A stretch of 64,000 nt of DNA, taken from Phaeovulum molybdatiresistens (GTDB taxonomy: Bacteria > Pseudomonadota > Alphaproteobacteria > Rhodobacterales > Rhodobacteraceae). Positions 24,147 through 33,104 of the stretch are shown here, in pieces. The notes beneath the pieces are model-generated. The model was not told the origin of the DNA. It did not search any database and worked only from the letters and a program-made list of their open reading frames with translations. Within the stretch, counting starts at the first letter, position 1; the number at the start of each line of letters is the position of its first letter. Where the stretch lies: contig NZ_JAMJFX010000018.1 in the NCBI RefSeq assembly GCF_023544865.1, forward strand, positions 1 to 64,000, in the 5' to 3' direction. The position numbers and the translations under genes are program-made.

Positions 24147-25388
24147 ATGCGCCGGTCCCTTCTGCTTTGGCTGCATCTGCTGCGGCAGCCGCGCGGCCAG
24201 CGCCCGTCCTTTGGCGCCGCGCTGGCGGGCATGGCACACCCGACGGGGCCCCTGGTCTGGCTGCATGTGCCCCGCGGCGCCGCGGTCACGGCAGCGGCGC
24301 TGATCGCGCGCCATCTGATCGCGGCGCGTCCGGCGCTGCAGATCCTGGTGACCACCGCCGAAGGCGCGCTGGACGGTAACGGCCTGCCCGACACCACCCA
24401 GATGCAGCCCGCGCCCGAAACGCTGGGCGACATCCGCGCGTTCCGCGATCACTGGTGCCCGGATCTGGGCGTCATCCTGGGGGCCGGTGCCGCGCCCGCC
24501 CTGATCGCCGGAATGGCCGAGACCGGTCTGCCGCTGATCCTGGCCAACGCCCGGCTTGGCCCGGCCGAGGCCGCGCGCTGGCGGTTCCGCCGCGGCATGG
24601 CGCGCGCGCTTCTGTCGCGCTTTATGCGGATCATGGCCGAAGATCAGCCAAGCGCCGCCACCCTAGCCCATCTTGGCGCGCCACGCGACCGGCTGGAGGT
24701 TGCCGGCCAGTTGACCGAACCGCCCGAGCCCCTGCGCTGTTCCGAGGCCGAGCGCGCCTCGATCGCGGCGCAGATGCGGGCGCGCCCGGTCTGGCTTGCC
24801 ACCGCCGTGCCGCCGGGCGAACTGGATGCGGTGCTTGCCGCCCATGCCCATGCGCTGCGCCATGCCCATCGGATGCTGCTGATCCTGGCGCCCGAAGACG
24901 GCGGCACGGCCCTTGACCTGGCCCAGCGCCTGCAGGCCGAGGGCTGGGACGTCGCCTGCCGCATGCGCGAGGGGGAACCCGATGAGGATACCCAGATCTT
25001 CCTGACCGACGATCCGGGGGAATACGGGCTGTGGTATCGGCTGGCCCCCGTGGCCTATATGGGCGGCACGATCAGCGGCAGCGGTCTTGCGCCGCGCCCA
25101 CCCGAAGAGGCCGCGGCGCTTGGGGCGGCGATCCTGCACGGCCCGCAGGTTGCACCCCATGCCGCGCAATACGCCCGTCTGACCGAGGCACGCGCCACCC
25201 GTGCCGTGACCGATGGCGCCAGCCTGGGCGAGGCGGTGGCCGATCTTATCGCGCCGGACAAGGCGGCGATCCTGGCACATAATGCCTGGGTGGTCACCTC
25301 GGGTGGGGCGGGCGTTGCCGAGCGCATGACCCGCGCGATCCTGGCCGCGCTGGATGGCACCAAGGGCACGAAACAAAGGGCAGGATGA
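24147..25388 (+). CDS. 3-deoxy-D-manno-octulosonic acid transferase-like glycosyltransferase
   Basis: The protein has the two-domain GT-B plan of Kdo transferases (WaaA/KdtA), which add Kdo to lipid A precursors at the inner membrane. The C-terminal donor site is recognisable ([12 protein letters not shown], then [15 protein letters not shown]), with the nucleotide-sugar Glu kept. The N-terminal motif that usually reads HAVSVGEV is [10 protein letters not shown] here, so the catalytic glutamate of classical WaaA is not at its normal place. The hydrophobic N-terminal stretch is short ([10 protein letters not shown]). It overlaps lpxK by 4 bases, which strongly supports a lipopolysaccharide role. 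It may be a divergent but functional WaaA or a paralogue. Confidence 0.82.
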   Translation: MRRSLLLWLHLLRQPRGQRPSFGAALAGMAHPTGPLVWLHVPRGAAVTAAALIARHLIAARPALQILVTTAEGALDGNGLPDTTQMQPAPETLGDIRAFRDHWCPDLGVILGAGAAPALIAGMAETGLPLILANARLGPAEAARWRFRRGMARALLSRFMRIMAEDQPSAATLAHLGAPRDRLEVAGQLTEPPEPLRCSEAERASIAAQMRARPVWLATAVPPGELDAVLAAHAHALRHAHRMLLILAPEDGGTALDLAQRLQAEGWDVACRMREGEPDEDTQIFLTDDPGEYGLWYRLAPVAYMGGTISGSGLAPRPPEEAAALGAAILHGPQVAPHAAQYARLTEARATRAVTDGASLGEAVADLIAPDKAAILAHNAWVVTSGGAGVAERMTRAILAALDGTKGTKQRAG

Positions 25389-26380
25389 TGCGCGCACCGC
25401 TGTTCTGGTATACCCCGCAGAACCGCCCCGCCTGGCAGGCGCGCCTGCTTGCACCGCTGGGGGCGCTTTATGCCGCCGCCACGGCGCGCCGGCTGGCGCG
25501 GGGCGCGCGTGAACATGTGGGGGTTCCGGTGATTTGCGTGGGCAATATCAACGCCGGTGGCACCGGCAAGACCCCGACCGTGATCGCGCTGGCCCAGCAC
25601 CTTGCCGCGCGCGGGGTCACCGCCCATGTCGTCAGCCGCGGCCACGGCGGTAGCCTTGCCGGCCCCGTTCAGGTGAACGAACGCCACCACAGCGCCGCCG
25701 AAACCGGCGATGAACCGCTGCTGATATCGGCCTTCACCCCCACCTGGGTCGCCAAGGACCGCGCCGCCGGCGCGCGCGCGGCGGTGGCGGCGGGGGCGCA
25801 GGCGATCATTCTGGATGACGGGCACCAGAACCCATCCCTGGCCAAGGATCTGTCGATCGTCGTGGTCGATGCCGCCAAGGGCTTTGGCAATGGCCGCTGC
25901 CTGCCAGCGGGGCCGCTGCGCGAACCCGTTGCGGTCGGGCTTCAGCGCGCGGATCTGGTGCTGTCGATCGGCGCCACCGGCGCGCAGGGGGCCTTTGCCC
26001 AAAGCTGGGGCGCGACGATCAACATCCCGCATCTGACCGGGGCGCTGGTGCCTTTGCAGACCGGGATGGATTGGCAGGGCCTGCGCGTTCTGGCCTTTGC
26101 CGGGATCGGCCACCCCGAGAAATTCTTTGCCACCCTGCGCGGGCTTGGCGCCGATTTGATCCGAGGCGAAGCGCTGGAAGATCATCAGCCCTTCACCCCC
26201 GCGCTTCTGACCCGGCTGGAAAGCGAATCCCGCCTGCTGGGCGCGCAGATGGTCACCACCGAAAAGGATGCCGCCCGCCTGCCCGCCAGCTTCCGGCCCA
26301 AGGTTCTGGCCCTGCCGGTGCGCCTGCAGATCGGCGACACCGCACCGCTGGATGCCGCGCTGGCCCGGATCGGGCTTTGA
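25385..26380 (+). CDS. lpxK: Tetraacyldisaccharide 4'-kinase
   Basis: LpxK phosphorylates the 4' position of the lipid A disaccharide on the cytoplasmic face of the inner membrane. The P-loop [14 protein letters not shown] is at about residue 54, followed by VSRGHGG, GDEPLL and the DDGHQNPSL motif that is diagnostic of the family. The N-terminal segment ([19 protein letters not shown]) is the expected amphipathic membrane anchor. Length is 331 residues. Its ATGA overlap with the preceding Kdo-transferase-like gene shows translational coupling. Confidence 0.95.
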   Translation: MMRAPLFWYTPQNRPAWQARLLAPLGALYAAATARRLARGAREHVGVPVICVGNINAGGTGKTPTVIALAQHLAARGVTAHVVSRGHGGSLAGPVQVNERHHSAAETGDEPLLISAFTPTWVAKDRAAGARAAVAAGAQAIILDDGHQNPSLAKDLSIVVVDAAKGFGNGRCLPAGPLREPVAVGLQRADLVLSIGATGAQGAFAQSWGATINIPHLTGALVPLQTGMDWQGLRVLAFAGIGHPEKFFATLRGLGADLIRGEALEDHQPFTPALLTRLESESRLLGAQMVTTEKDAARLPASFRPKVLALPVRLQIGDTAPLDAALARIGL

Positions 26381-26398
26381 CGCCAGCGGATTGGCAAT

Positions 26399-26414
26399 GG
26401 GGGCCGTAGCCCCC
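26399..26414. repeat. GC-rich hairpin between lpxK and a convergent gene
   Basis: GGGGGC-CGTA-GCCCCC forms a 6 base pair stem 18 bases after the lpxK stop. No T run follows on either strand. It resembles the hairpin at 20371. Confidence 0.5.
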
Positions 26415-26416
26415 GG

Positions 26417-27559
26417 TCAGGCCTTTGCCTTCAGCGCCGCGCGAACCTGGGCATCATGTTCGCCCAGTTTCGGCGACGGCCGGTCCAGCGCCAGATCCGC
26501 GCCCGAGAAGGTCACCGGCAGCCGCACCCCCGGCACGCCATCCGGCGCGATCTGCATCCCGCGCGCGACGATCTGCGGATCGGCAAAGACATCGGCCATT
26601 TCGTTGATCGGGCCGGCGGGCACGCCGCGCCCCTCACAGGCGGCCAACAGATCGGCGCGGGTGAAGCCGCGGGTCTTGTCGGCGATCAACGAACCAAGTT
26701 CCTCGCGGTTGGCAATGCGGTCGGCATTGGTCAGATAGCGCGGATCCTCGGCCAAATCGTCCAGGCCAAGAATGGCGCACAGCTTGCGATACTGGCTGTC
26801 ATTGCCGGTCGCCAGGATCACGAAGCCATCCGAACAGGGAAAGACCGCATAGGGCACAAGGTTGGGATGGGCATTGCCCATCCGCTGCGGCGATACGCCC
26901 GTGGCCAGATAGTTCATCGCCTGATTGGCCATGATCGCGGTGGCCACATCGAACAGGGCCATGTCCACATGCTGCCCTTCGCCGGTGGCAGTGCGCTGGT
27001 GCAATGCCGCCAGAATCGCGGTGGATGCGTAGATGCCGGTGAACACATCGGTCACCGCCACGCCCACCTTCTGCGGCTGGCCATCGGGTTCGCCGGTCAC
27101 GCTCATCAGGCCGGACATGCCCTGGATGATGTAGTCATAGCCCGCCCGGTGCGCATAGGGGCCGGTCTGGCCAAAGCCGGTGACCGAACAATAGATCAGC
27201 CGCGGGTTGACCGCGCGCAGCGAGGCGTAATCCAGCCCGTATTTCGCCAGACCGCCGACCTTGAAATTCTCGATCAGGATGTCGGCATCGGCCACCAGGT
27301 CACGCACGAAGGCCTGACCTTCGGGGGTGCGGAAATCGCAGATCACCGATTGCTTGCCACGGTTGGTGGCGTGGAAATAGGCCGCCGTTTGCTCGCCGTC
27401 GCGGGTGATGAAGGGCGGGCCCCAGCGACGGGTGTCGTCGCCCTCGGGCGCCTCGACCTTGATCACCTCGGCGCCCAGATCGGCCAGGATCTGGCCCGCC
27501 CAGGGGCCAGCCAGAATCCGCGCCAGTTCGACGACTTTCAACCCGTTAAGCGGTGTCAT
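26417..27559 (-). CDS. CaiB/BaiF family (class III) CoA-transferase
   Basis: Class III CoA-transferases move CoA between carboxylic acids through an aspartyl-CoA intermediate. The N-terminal LARILAGPWAGQILADLGAEVIKVE, the ENFKVGGLAKYGLDY region, YCSVTGFGQTGPYAHRAGYD and the catalytic Asp in MALFDV (about residue 200) are all typical. Length is 380 residues. Two bases separate it from the DsbA-like gene upstream, so it may be co-transcribed, though no functional link is obvious. Substrate is unknown; members act on oxalate, carnitine, bile acid and benzylsuccinate derivatives. Confidence 0.92.
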   Translation of the reverse strand: MTPLNGLKVVELARILAGPWAGQILADLGAEVIKVEAPEGDDTRRWGPPFITRDGEQTAAYFHATNRGKQSVICDFRTPEGQAFVRDLVADADILIENFKVGGLAKYGLDYASLRAVNPRLIYCSVTGFGQTGPYAHRAGYDYIIQGMSGLMSVTGEPDGQPQKVGVAVTDVFTGIYASTAILAALHQRTATGEGQHVDMALFDVATAIMANQAMNYLATGVSPQRMGNAHPNLVPYAVFPCSDGFVILATGNDSQYRKLCAILGLDDLAEDPRYLTNADRIANREELGSLIADKTRGFTRADLLAACEGRGVPAGPINEMADVFADPQIVARGMQIAPDGVPGVRLPVTFSGADLALDRPSPKLGEHDAQVRAALKAKA

Positions 27560-27561
27560 GA

Positions 27562-28233
27562 TTACTTCGCCAGTTCCTGGTCGAGGATCGCCTTCAGATC
27601 CTCATAGCTCATGTTGGAATGTTTCGTGCCGTTGATCACCAGCGTCGGCGTGGCCGAAATGTCATCGGCGGTTGCGTTCTTCTGATAGGTGGCCACCATC
27701 TGCTGGGCCCGCGCCTGATCGTTCAGGCAGGCGTTCAGCTGATCTTCGCTCAGCCCGGCCTTCAGCCCGATCTTGCGCAGATTGGCGGCGACGCTCGCAT
27801 CCTGCCCATTGCCGATCCAGTCGCGCTGGGTGTCATAGATCATGTCTGCGATGGCGAAATACTTGGGCGCACCGCCGCAGCTGGCGACCAGCCCGGCCCA
27901 AAGCCCGAACTTGTCGAAATACACCTCGCGGTGGATGAAGCGGACCTTGCCGGTATCGACATAATCGGCCTTCAGCCGATCCACGACATTTTCATGAAAC
28001 GTGGCGCAATGCGGGCAGGTGAAGGACGCATATTCGATCAACGTGACCGGCGCATCCTGCTGGCCCATCACCATGTCGGGCAGGATCTGCGCATCGGTGG
28101 CTTCCTGCGCCACGGCGGCCAGGCTGAGCGCGCCATCGACCGGGGCCGCGCCCCGCGTCACCCACCAGCCGCCACCGGCCAGAACCACGGCAGCCAGCGC
28201 AGCGGCCAGAAGCTTGGAAGAAGTCGTCATCAT
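27562..28233 (-). CDS. DsbA family periplasmic thiol-disulfide oxidoreductase
   Basis: A signal or membrane anchor (LLAAALAAVVLAGGGWWV, residues 8-25) leads into a thioredoxin-like domain with the active site CPHC at about residue 74 (ASFTCPHCATFHEN). The cis-proline region is ATPTLVING. A second pair of cysteines (ASCGG and NACLND) lies in the helical insert. The arrangement matches the DsbA/Com1-like group that oxidises or isomerises exported proteins. It is 223 residues long and 3 bases downstream of the DUF721 gene, suggesting one transcript with that gene and the CoA-transferase. Confidence 0.9.
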   Translation of the reverse strand: MMTTSSKLLAAALAAVVLAGGGWWVTRGAAPVDGALSLAAVAQEATDAQILPDMVMGQQDAPVTLIEYASFTCPHCATFHENVVDRLKADYVDTGKVRFIHREVYFDKFGLWAGLVASCGGAPKYFAIADMIYDTQRDWIGNGQDASVAANLRKIGLKAGLSEDQLNACLNDQARAQQMVATYQKNATADDISATPTLVINGTKHSNMSYEDLKAILDQELAK

Positions 28234-28236
28234 CGG

Positions 28237-28797
28237 TCAGCCTTTCTTAGACGGGGCCCGGTTCGCGGCCCGGGATAGGACATTGGCGGCAAGGGTTTCA
28301 AGGGCGGCCCGCAGGCCGGGGTCTGAAAATCCCTGCGCGGTTTCACTGGCGCGGGCGCGGATCTGGGGGTCCGGCGCAGCGGGCGGCGGGGCCTTGGGCG
28401 CGGGGGCAAACTGGGCCTGCCCCTCGGCAAAGCCGATCGGGGCGGTCTGGGTCAGGATCACGCGCGAGATCGCATTATAGCCATAGCAGGCGTTGACCCG
28501 TTCGCGGATACGGGGCAGCTGCATCTGCAACATCGGGGCCGCCGCGCCGATTGTCAGCAACGTCAGCGTGGCGCCAAAGCCGCCCTTGGCATAGCCGATT
28601 TTCACCGGCCGGGTCTGGGCGGCGATGTCCTCGCCCACGACTTCGGCCCAGTGGGTCAGAAGGCGCGATACGGCAAAGCCGCGTGCCTCACCGGCGTTGC
28701 GGATGCGGTCCTTGACCAGACCCGCGGCAGGTTCAAAGCCGCGCATCCTGCGACTGGCCCCGCCACCGCCCATGCCCTTGACCGCGCCCTTGACCAT
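28237..28797 (-). CDS. DUF721/DciA-like protein
   Basis: The N-terminal half (about residues 25-115) fits the DUF721 domain, including LLTHWAEVVGEDIA and the later hydrophobic strand ATLTLLTIGAAAPMLQM. Members related to DciA load the replicative DnaB helicase in bacteria lacking DnaC, which is the case in alphaproteobacteria, but that role is only inferred here. The C-terminal part is Ala- and Pro-rich linker sequence and then a short helix. It heads the minus-strand run toward the DsbA-like gene and is divergent from mutY. Confidence 0.8.
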   Translation of the reverse strand: MVKGAVKGMGGGGASRRMRGFEPAAGLVKDRIRNAGEARGFAVSRLLTHWAEVVGEDIAAQTRPVKIGYAKGGFGATLTLLTIGAAAPMLQMQLPRIRERVNACYGYNAISRVILTQTAPIGFAEGQAQFAPAPKAPPPAAPDPQIRARASETAQGFSDPGLRAALETLAANVLSRAANRAPSKKG

Positions 28798-28884
28798 GCC
28801 CGCCTGTCTTTCCCTTTACCCCGCCCTATTCTAGGCAGGTGGCGGGGCATTGCCAGCGGATAGCACCGAAGGGGGGCATAAAGA

Positions 28885-29943
28885 TTGCGTGACGATACCG
28901 AAGGCCAGATCGGCGCGGCGCTGCTGGACTGGTATGACCGCGAAGCGCGCGTGATGCCCTGGCGCGTGGGCCCGGCCGAGCGTGCCGCAGGGCAGCGCCC
29001 AGACCCCTATCGCGTCTGGCTGTCCGAGGTGATGTTGCAGCAGACCACCGTTGCCGCGGTGCGCGCCTATCTCCGCCGTTTCACCGAGACCTGGCCCACG
29101 GTCCACGATCTGGCCGCAGCCGAGGACGGCGCCGTGATGGAGGCCTGGGCCGGGCTTGGCTATTACGCCCGCGCGCGCAACCTTTTGAAATGCGCGCGCG
29201 CGGTGGTGCAGGATCACGGCGGCCAGTTTCCCGGCAATGCCCAGGCGCTGCGCGCGCTGCCCGGCATCGGCCCCTATACCGCAGCAGCGATTGCCGCGAT
29301 CGCCTTTGACGAACCGGCGGTGGTCGTCGATGGCAATGTCGAACGCGTGGTCAGCCGCCTGTTCGCGGTTCAAACGCCGCTGCCCGGGGCCAAGCCGGAA
29401 CTGGTCGCGCTGGCCGGTCGGATCACGCCGCAGGTGCGCCCCGGCGATCATGCGCAGGCGATGATGGATCTGGGCGCCACGATTTGCACGCCGCGCAGCC
29501 CCGCCTGCGGGATCTGCCCGCTGCGGGGCCCGTGCCACGCGCAACGGGCAGGCATCGCCGCCGATCTGCCGCGCAAGGCACCCAAGGCCGCCAAGCCGGA
29601 ACGGTTGGGCTTTGCCTATGTCGCGCGCGACACCTCGGGCGGGGTGCTGCTGGAACGCCGCCCGGATCGGGGTCTGCTGGGCGGCACGCTGGGCTTTCCC
29701 GGATCGGATTGGTCTGAAACGCCGACACCCGCCCCGCCCTTTCCCGCCGACTGGCGCGCGGCACCGGGTGTCGTGCGCCACACCTTCACCCATTTCCACC
29801 TGACCCTGCAGGTCTTTGTCACGGTAACCGCGGGAACAGACGGCTTTACCCCGCGCGCCGATTTTCGCCCCGCCGCCTTGCCCACCCTGATGCGCAAGGT
29901 CTGGGCCCTGGCCGAGGGCGCCGATTGGCCGCAGCCGGGGTGA
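28885..29943 (+). CDS. mutY: A/G-specific adenine glycosylase
   Basis: MutY removes adenine mispaired with 8-oxoguanine. Present are the catalytic Glu in SEVMLQQTT, the helix-hairpin-helix LPGIGPYTAAAI, the catalytic Asp in VVVDGNVERV (about residue 147) and the four-cysteine iron-sulfur loop spaced C-x6-C-x2-C-x5-C (about 201-217). A C-terminal NUDIX-like domain that reads 8-oxoguanine completes the protein (352 residues). The start appears to be TTG 28885, preceded by GGGGGGCATAAAGA; no ATG in frame lies near. It is divergent from the DUF721 gene. Confidence 0.95.
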   Translation: MRDDTEGQIGAALLDWYDREARVMPWRVGPAERAAGQRPDPYRVWLSEVMLQQTTVAAVRAYLRRFTETWPTVHDLAAAEDGAVMEAWAGLGYYARARNLLKCARAVVQDHGGQFPGNAQALRALPGIGPYTAAAIAAIAFDEPAVVVDGNVERVVSRLFAVQTPLPGAKPELVALAGRITPQVRPGDHAQAMMDLGATICTPRSPACGICPLRGPCHAQRAGIAADLPRKAPKAAKPERLGFAYVARDTSGGVLLERRPDRGLLGGTLGFPGSDWSETPTPAPPFPADWRAAPGVVRHTFTHFHLTLQVFVTVTAGTDGFTPRADFRPAALPTLMRKVWALAEGADWPQPG

Positions 29944-30003
29944 TTGCGCGCGCCCCGAACGCACCGCTATCATCTGCCATACTGTGCCCGTACCGAGGAA
30001 CCC

Positions 30004-31146
30004 ATGTCCCCTGCCGCCGACATCCGCCGCCCCGGTCGCGCCCTGCCCTTCTGGCTGTCGCTGGGGATGGTGCCGCTGGCCGCTTTGGGGGCGGTGGCGG
30101 GCGGCTGGTCGGTGCTGCTGCTGCCGATGTATGGCTGGGTGATGGTCAGCCTGCTGGACGCGCTTTTGGGCCTGAATGAGGACAACCCCGACCCCACCAC
30201 CCCCGAGACGGACCTGTTCTGGTACCGGCTGATCACCCTGATCTGGTTTCCGGTCCAGTTCCTGACGATTTTCGGCCTGATCTGGTGGGCCACCCACACC
30301 GATCATCTGGGCCTGGCCGAAACGCTGGGCCTGTTTTTCGGCGCGGGCGTGATCTCGGGGTCGATCGGGATCGTCTATGCCCATGAACTGCTGCATCAAA
30401 AAAGCCCCGCTGAACGCTGGCTGGGCGATCTGCTGCTGGCGATGGTTCTGTATTCCCATTTCCGCACCGAACATCTGCTGGTGCACCACCGCTATGTCGG
30501 CACCCCCCGCGATGCGGTGACGGCGCGCTACAACGAAGGCTTCCACCGCTTTTTCTGGCGCGTTTTGCGCGACTGCCCGGCCTCGGCCTGGCGGGCGGAA
30601 TCGATGATGCTGGCCCGGGCGGGCCGGCCCGTCTGGCACCGCAGCAATCCGTTCTGGCGCTACGCCGCGCTACAGGGGGCGGCGCTGGTGCTTGCCTTTG
30701 CCTTGGGCGGCTGGGCGGGGCTGGGCCTGTTCGCCTTTCAGGCCTTTGTCGCGATCTGGCAGCTGGAATTGACCAACTACATCGAACATTACGGCCTGAC
30801 GCGGGAATGCCGGGGCGAGGGGCGCTATGAACATGTCCTGCCGCGGCACAGCTGGAATGCGCCGCAAACGGCGTCGAACTGGCTGCTGATCAACCTGCAG
30901 CGCCATTCCGACCATCATTTCAAACCTGAACGCCGCTTTCCCCTGTTGCAGACCTACCCCCCGCAAGACGCGCCGCAGCTGCCCCTGGGCTACCCCGCGA
31001 TGGCCGCGATGGCGATGATCCCGCCGCTCTGGCGGCGGCGGATGAACCCGCGCGTGCGCGCCTGGCGGCGGCAGCACTATCCGCACATCACCGACTGGGA
31101 AGATTACAACAAGGGCAAGACGCCGCTGCCGCGCGGATCGGCGTGA
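30004..31146 (+). CDS. alkB: Alkane 1-monooxygenase (AlkB-type membrane di-iron hydroxylase)
   Basis: The enzyme hydroxylates medium-chain alkanes at the terminal carbon in the inner membrane. The histidine clusters of the di-iron site are all found: HELLHQ (about residue 127), EHLLVHH (about 156), NYIEHYGL (about 258) and LQRHSDHH (about 298). About six hydrophobic helices surround them. ATG 30004 is preceded by GAGGAACCC and gives 380 residues. No rubredoxin, rubredoxin reductase or alkane-responsive regulator is adjacent, so electron partners must be encoded elsewhere. Confidence 0.93.
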   Translation: MSPAADIRRPGRALPFWLSLGMVPLAALGAVAGGWSVLLLPMYGWVMVSLLDALLGLNEDNPDPTTPETDLFWYRLITLIWFPVQFLTIFGLIWWATHTDHLGLAETLGLFFGAGVISGSIGIVYAHELLHQKSPAERWLGDLLLAMVLYSHFRTEHLLVHHRYVGTPRDAVTARYNEGFHRFFWRVLRDCPASAWRAESMMLARAGRPVWHRSNPFWRYAALQGAALVLAFALGGWAGLGLFAFQAFVAIWQLELTNYIEHYGLTRECRGEGRYEHVLPRHSWNAPQTASNWLLINLQRHSDHHFKPERRFPLLQTYPPQDAPQLPLGYPAMAAMAMIPPLWRRRMNPRVRAWRRQHYPHITDWEDYNKGKTPLPRGSA

Positions 31147-31167
31147 CGCGCAGCCGCGCGGACCGTA

Positions 31168-31704
31168 TCAGCCCTGCTTCGGGCGGAAGGCGGCGATTCT
31201 GGCCGGATCGGTTTCAATCCGCGCCGCGCCGATCAGATCAAGGCAATAGGGCACAGCGGCGAACACCGCATCAAGACAGGTGGCAATCGCCGAAGGCTTG
31301 CCGGGCAGGGTGATGATCAGCGACTTGCCCGCAATGCCCGCGCTTTGACGCGACAGGATCGCGGTGGGCACTTCGCGCAATGAGGCGCGGCGCATTTCCT
31401 CGCCAAAGCCGGCCAGTTCCTTTTCGACCACCGCCGCGACGCCTTCGGGCGTCTCATCGCGCGGGGCGGGGCCGGTGCCGCCGGTCACCAGGATCAGATC
31501 GGCGCCTTCATCCACCAGCTTGCGCAGGGTTTCCGCCACGCTGGCGCGCCCGTCGGGGATGATGTGGCGCGTGATGCTGAGCGGCGAGGTCACCACGCCG
31601 CGCAGCCAGTCTTCGCAGCCGGGGCCGCCCTTGTCTTCATATTCGCCGCTGGAAGCGCGGTCGGACACGGTCACAATGGCGGCACGTGGCTGGGCGGCGG
31701 TCAT
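31168..31704 (-). CDS. mog: Molybdopterin adenylyltransferase
   Basis: MogA adenylylates molybdopterin before molybdenum insertion in cofactor synthesis. The N-terminal [17 protein letters not shown] and the [19 protein letters not shown] motif are typical of the MoaB/Mog family, and [14 protein letters not shown] matches the C-terminal glycine-proline loop. Length of 178 residues is normal. Its ATG overlaps the argG stop by 4 bases, so it is probably made from the argG transcript. Confidence 0.9.
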   Translation of the reverse strand: MTAAQPRAAIVTVSDRASSGEYEDKGGPGCEDWLRGVVTSPLSITRHIIPDGRASVAETLRKLVDEGADLILVTGGTGPAPRDETPEGVAAVVEKELAGFGEEMRRASLREVPTAILSRQSAGIAGKSLIITLPGKPSAIATCLDAVFAAVPYCLDLIGAARIETDPARIAAFRPKQG

Positions 31705-32930
31705 TTCTTCGCCACCCGTGCGTTGCGCGTTGCGATCAGTTTCAGCCGCAGCGCATTCAGCCGGATGAAGCCCGCCGCATCCTTCTGATCATAGGCGCCG
31801 GCGTCTTCCTCAAACGTCACGTGCTTTTCGGAATAAAGCGAATGATCCGACCAGCGCGCCACGGTCCGGACCGAACCCTTGTAGAGTTTCAAGCGCACCG
31901 TGCCGGTGACGTGTTCCTGGCTCTTGTCGATCAGGGCCTGCAGCATTTCGCGTTCGGGGCTGAACCAGAAGCCATTGTAGATCAGTTCCGCGTAGCGCGG
32001 CATGATCGAATCCTTCAGATGGCCCGCGCCCGCATCCAGCGTGATCTGTTCGATGCCGCGGTGCGCCTCCAGCAGGATGGTGCCGCCGGGGGTTTCGTAG
32101 ACGCCGCGCGACTTCATGCCCACGAAACGGTTTTCGACCAGGTCCAGCCGGCCCACGCCATGCTTGCCGCCCAGTTCGTTCAGACGGGTCAGGATCGTGG
32201 CCGGGCTCAGCCGCTGGCCGTTGATGCCGACCGCATCGCCACGCTCGAACTCGATTTCCACCATCTCCGGCTCATCGGGCGCATCCTCGGGGTGGACGGT
32301 GCGCTGATAGACGTAATCGGGCGCCTCATCGGCGGGGTTTTCCAGAACCTTGCCCTCGGACGAGGTGTGCAGAAGGTTCGCATCGACCGAGAACGGCGCC
32401 TCGCCGCGCTTGTCCTTGGCGATCGGGATCTGGTTCTGTTCGGCGAATTCCAGCAGCTTGGTGCGGCTGGTCAGATCCCATTCGCGCCACGGCGCGATCA
32501 CCTTGATCGCGGGGTCCAGCGCATAGGCCGACAGTTCGAAGCGCACCTGATCGTTGCCCTTGCCGGTGGCGCCATGGGCCACCGCGTCGGCGCCATGTTC
32601 ATGCGCCAGTTCCACCAGCCGCTTCGAGATCAGCGGCCGCGCGATCGAGGTTCCCAGCAGGTACAGCCCTTCATACAGCGCATTGGCCCGGAACATCGGG
32701 AAGACGAAGTCACGCACGAATTCCTCGCGCACATCCTCGATGTGGATGTTTTCCGGCTTGATGCCCAGCAGCTCGGCCTTGGCGCGCGCAGGCTCCAGTT
32801 CCTCGCCCTGGCCCAGGTCGGCGGTGAAGGTGATCACCTCGCAGCCATATTCGGTTTGCAGCCATTTCAGGATAATCGAGGTATCAAGACCACCGGAATA
32901 GGCCAGGACAACTTTCTTGGGCGCGGACAT
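31701..32930 (-). CDS. argG: Argininosuccinate synthase
   Basis: ArgG joins citrulline and aspartate with ATP to give argininosuccinate in arginine synthesis. The PP-loop [11 protein letters not shown] is at the N terminus, and later motifs include [13 protein letters not shown], the substrate-binding [13 protein letters not shown] and [24 protein letters not shown] (shown in part). Length is 409 residues. It is followed by mog with overlapping codons; argH is not in this window, while argJ lies separately at 58496. Confidence 0.97.
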   Translation of the reverse strand: MSAPKKVVLAYSGGLDTSIILKWLQTEYGCEVITFTADLGQGEELEPARAKAELLGIKPENIHIEDVREEFVRDFVFPMFRANALYEGLYLLGTSIARPLISKRLVELAHEHGADAVAHGATGKGNDQVRFELSAYALDPAIKVIAPWREWDLTSRTKLLEFAEQNQIPIAKDKRGEAPFSVDANLLHTSSEGKVLENPADEAPDYVYQRTVHPEDAPDEPEMVEIEFERGDAVGINGQRLSPATILTRLNELGGKHGVGRLDLVENRFVGMKSRGVYETPGGTILLEAHRGIEQITLDAGAGHLKDSIMPRYAELIYNGFWFSPEREMLQALIDKSQEHVTGTVRLKLYKGSVRTVARWSDHSLYSEKHVTFEEDAGAYDQKDAAGFIRLNALRLKLIATRNARVAKK

Positions 32931-33104
32931 GGGGCAGCCTCTTTAGCGCAAGGAATATCGCAACGGGGTCTATTGGGTTTTTCCCCTTCGGGCAAGGGTG
33001 TGCCATGTGAAAGGCGGGGTGGCACCGTCTTGTCGGTCGGCGCGGCTTGACACAGGCGGTGCTTCGTGGCCGAACGGGGCGGACGGTCAGGCGAGGTTAG
33101 GATC

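Noticed and set aside
33047..33075. TTGACA upstream of ilvA as a promoter
   Set aside because: No acceptable -10 element lies at 16-18 bases, so the match alone is not enough.
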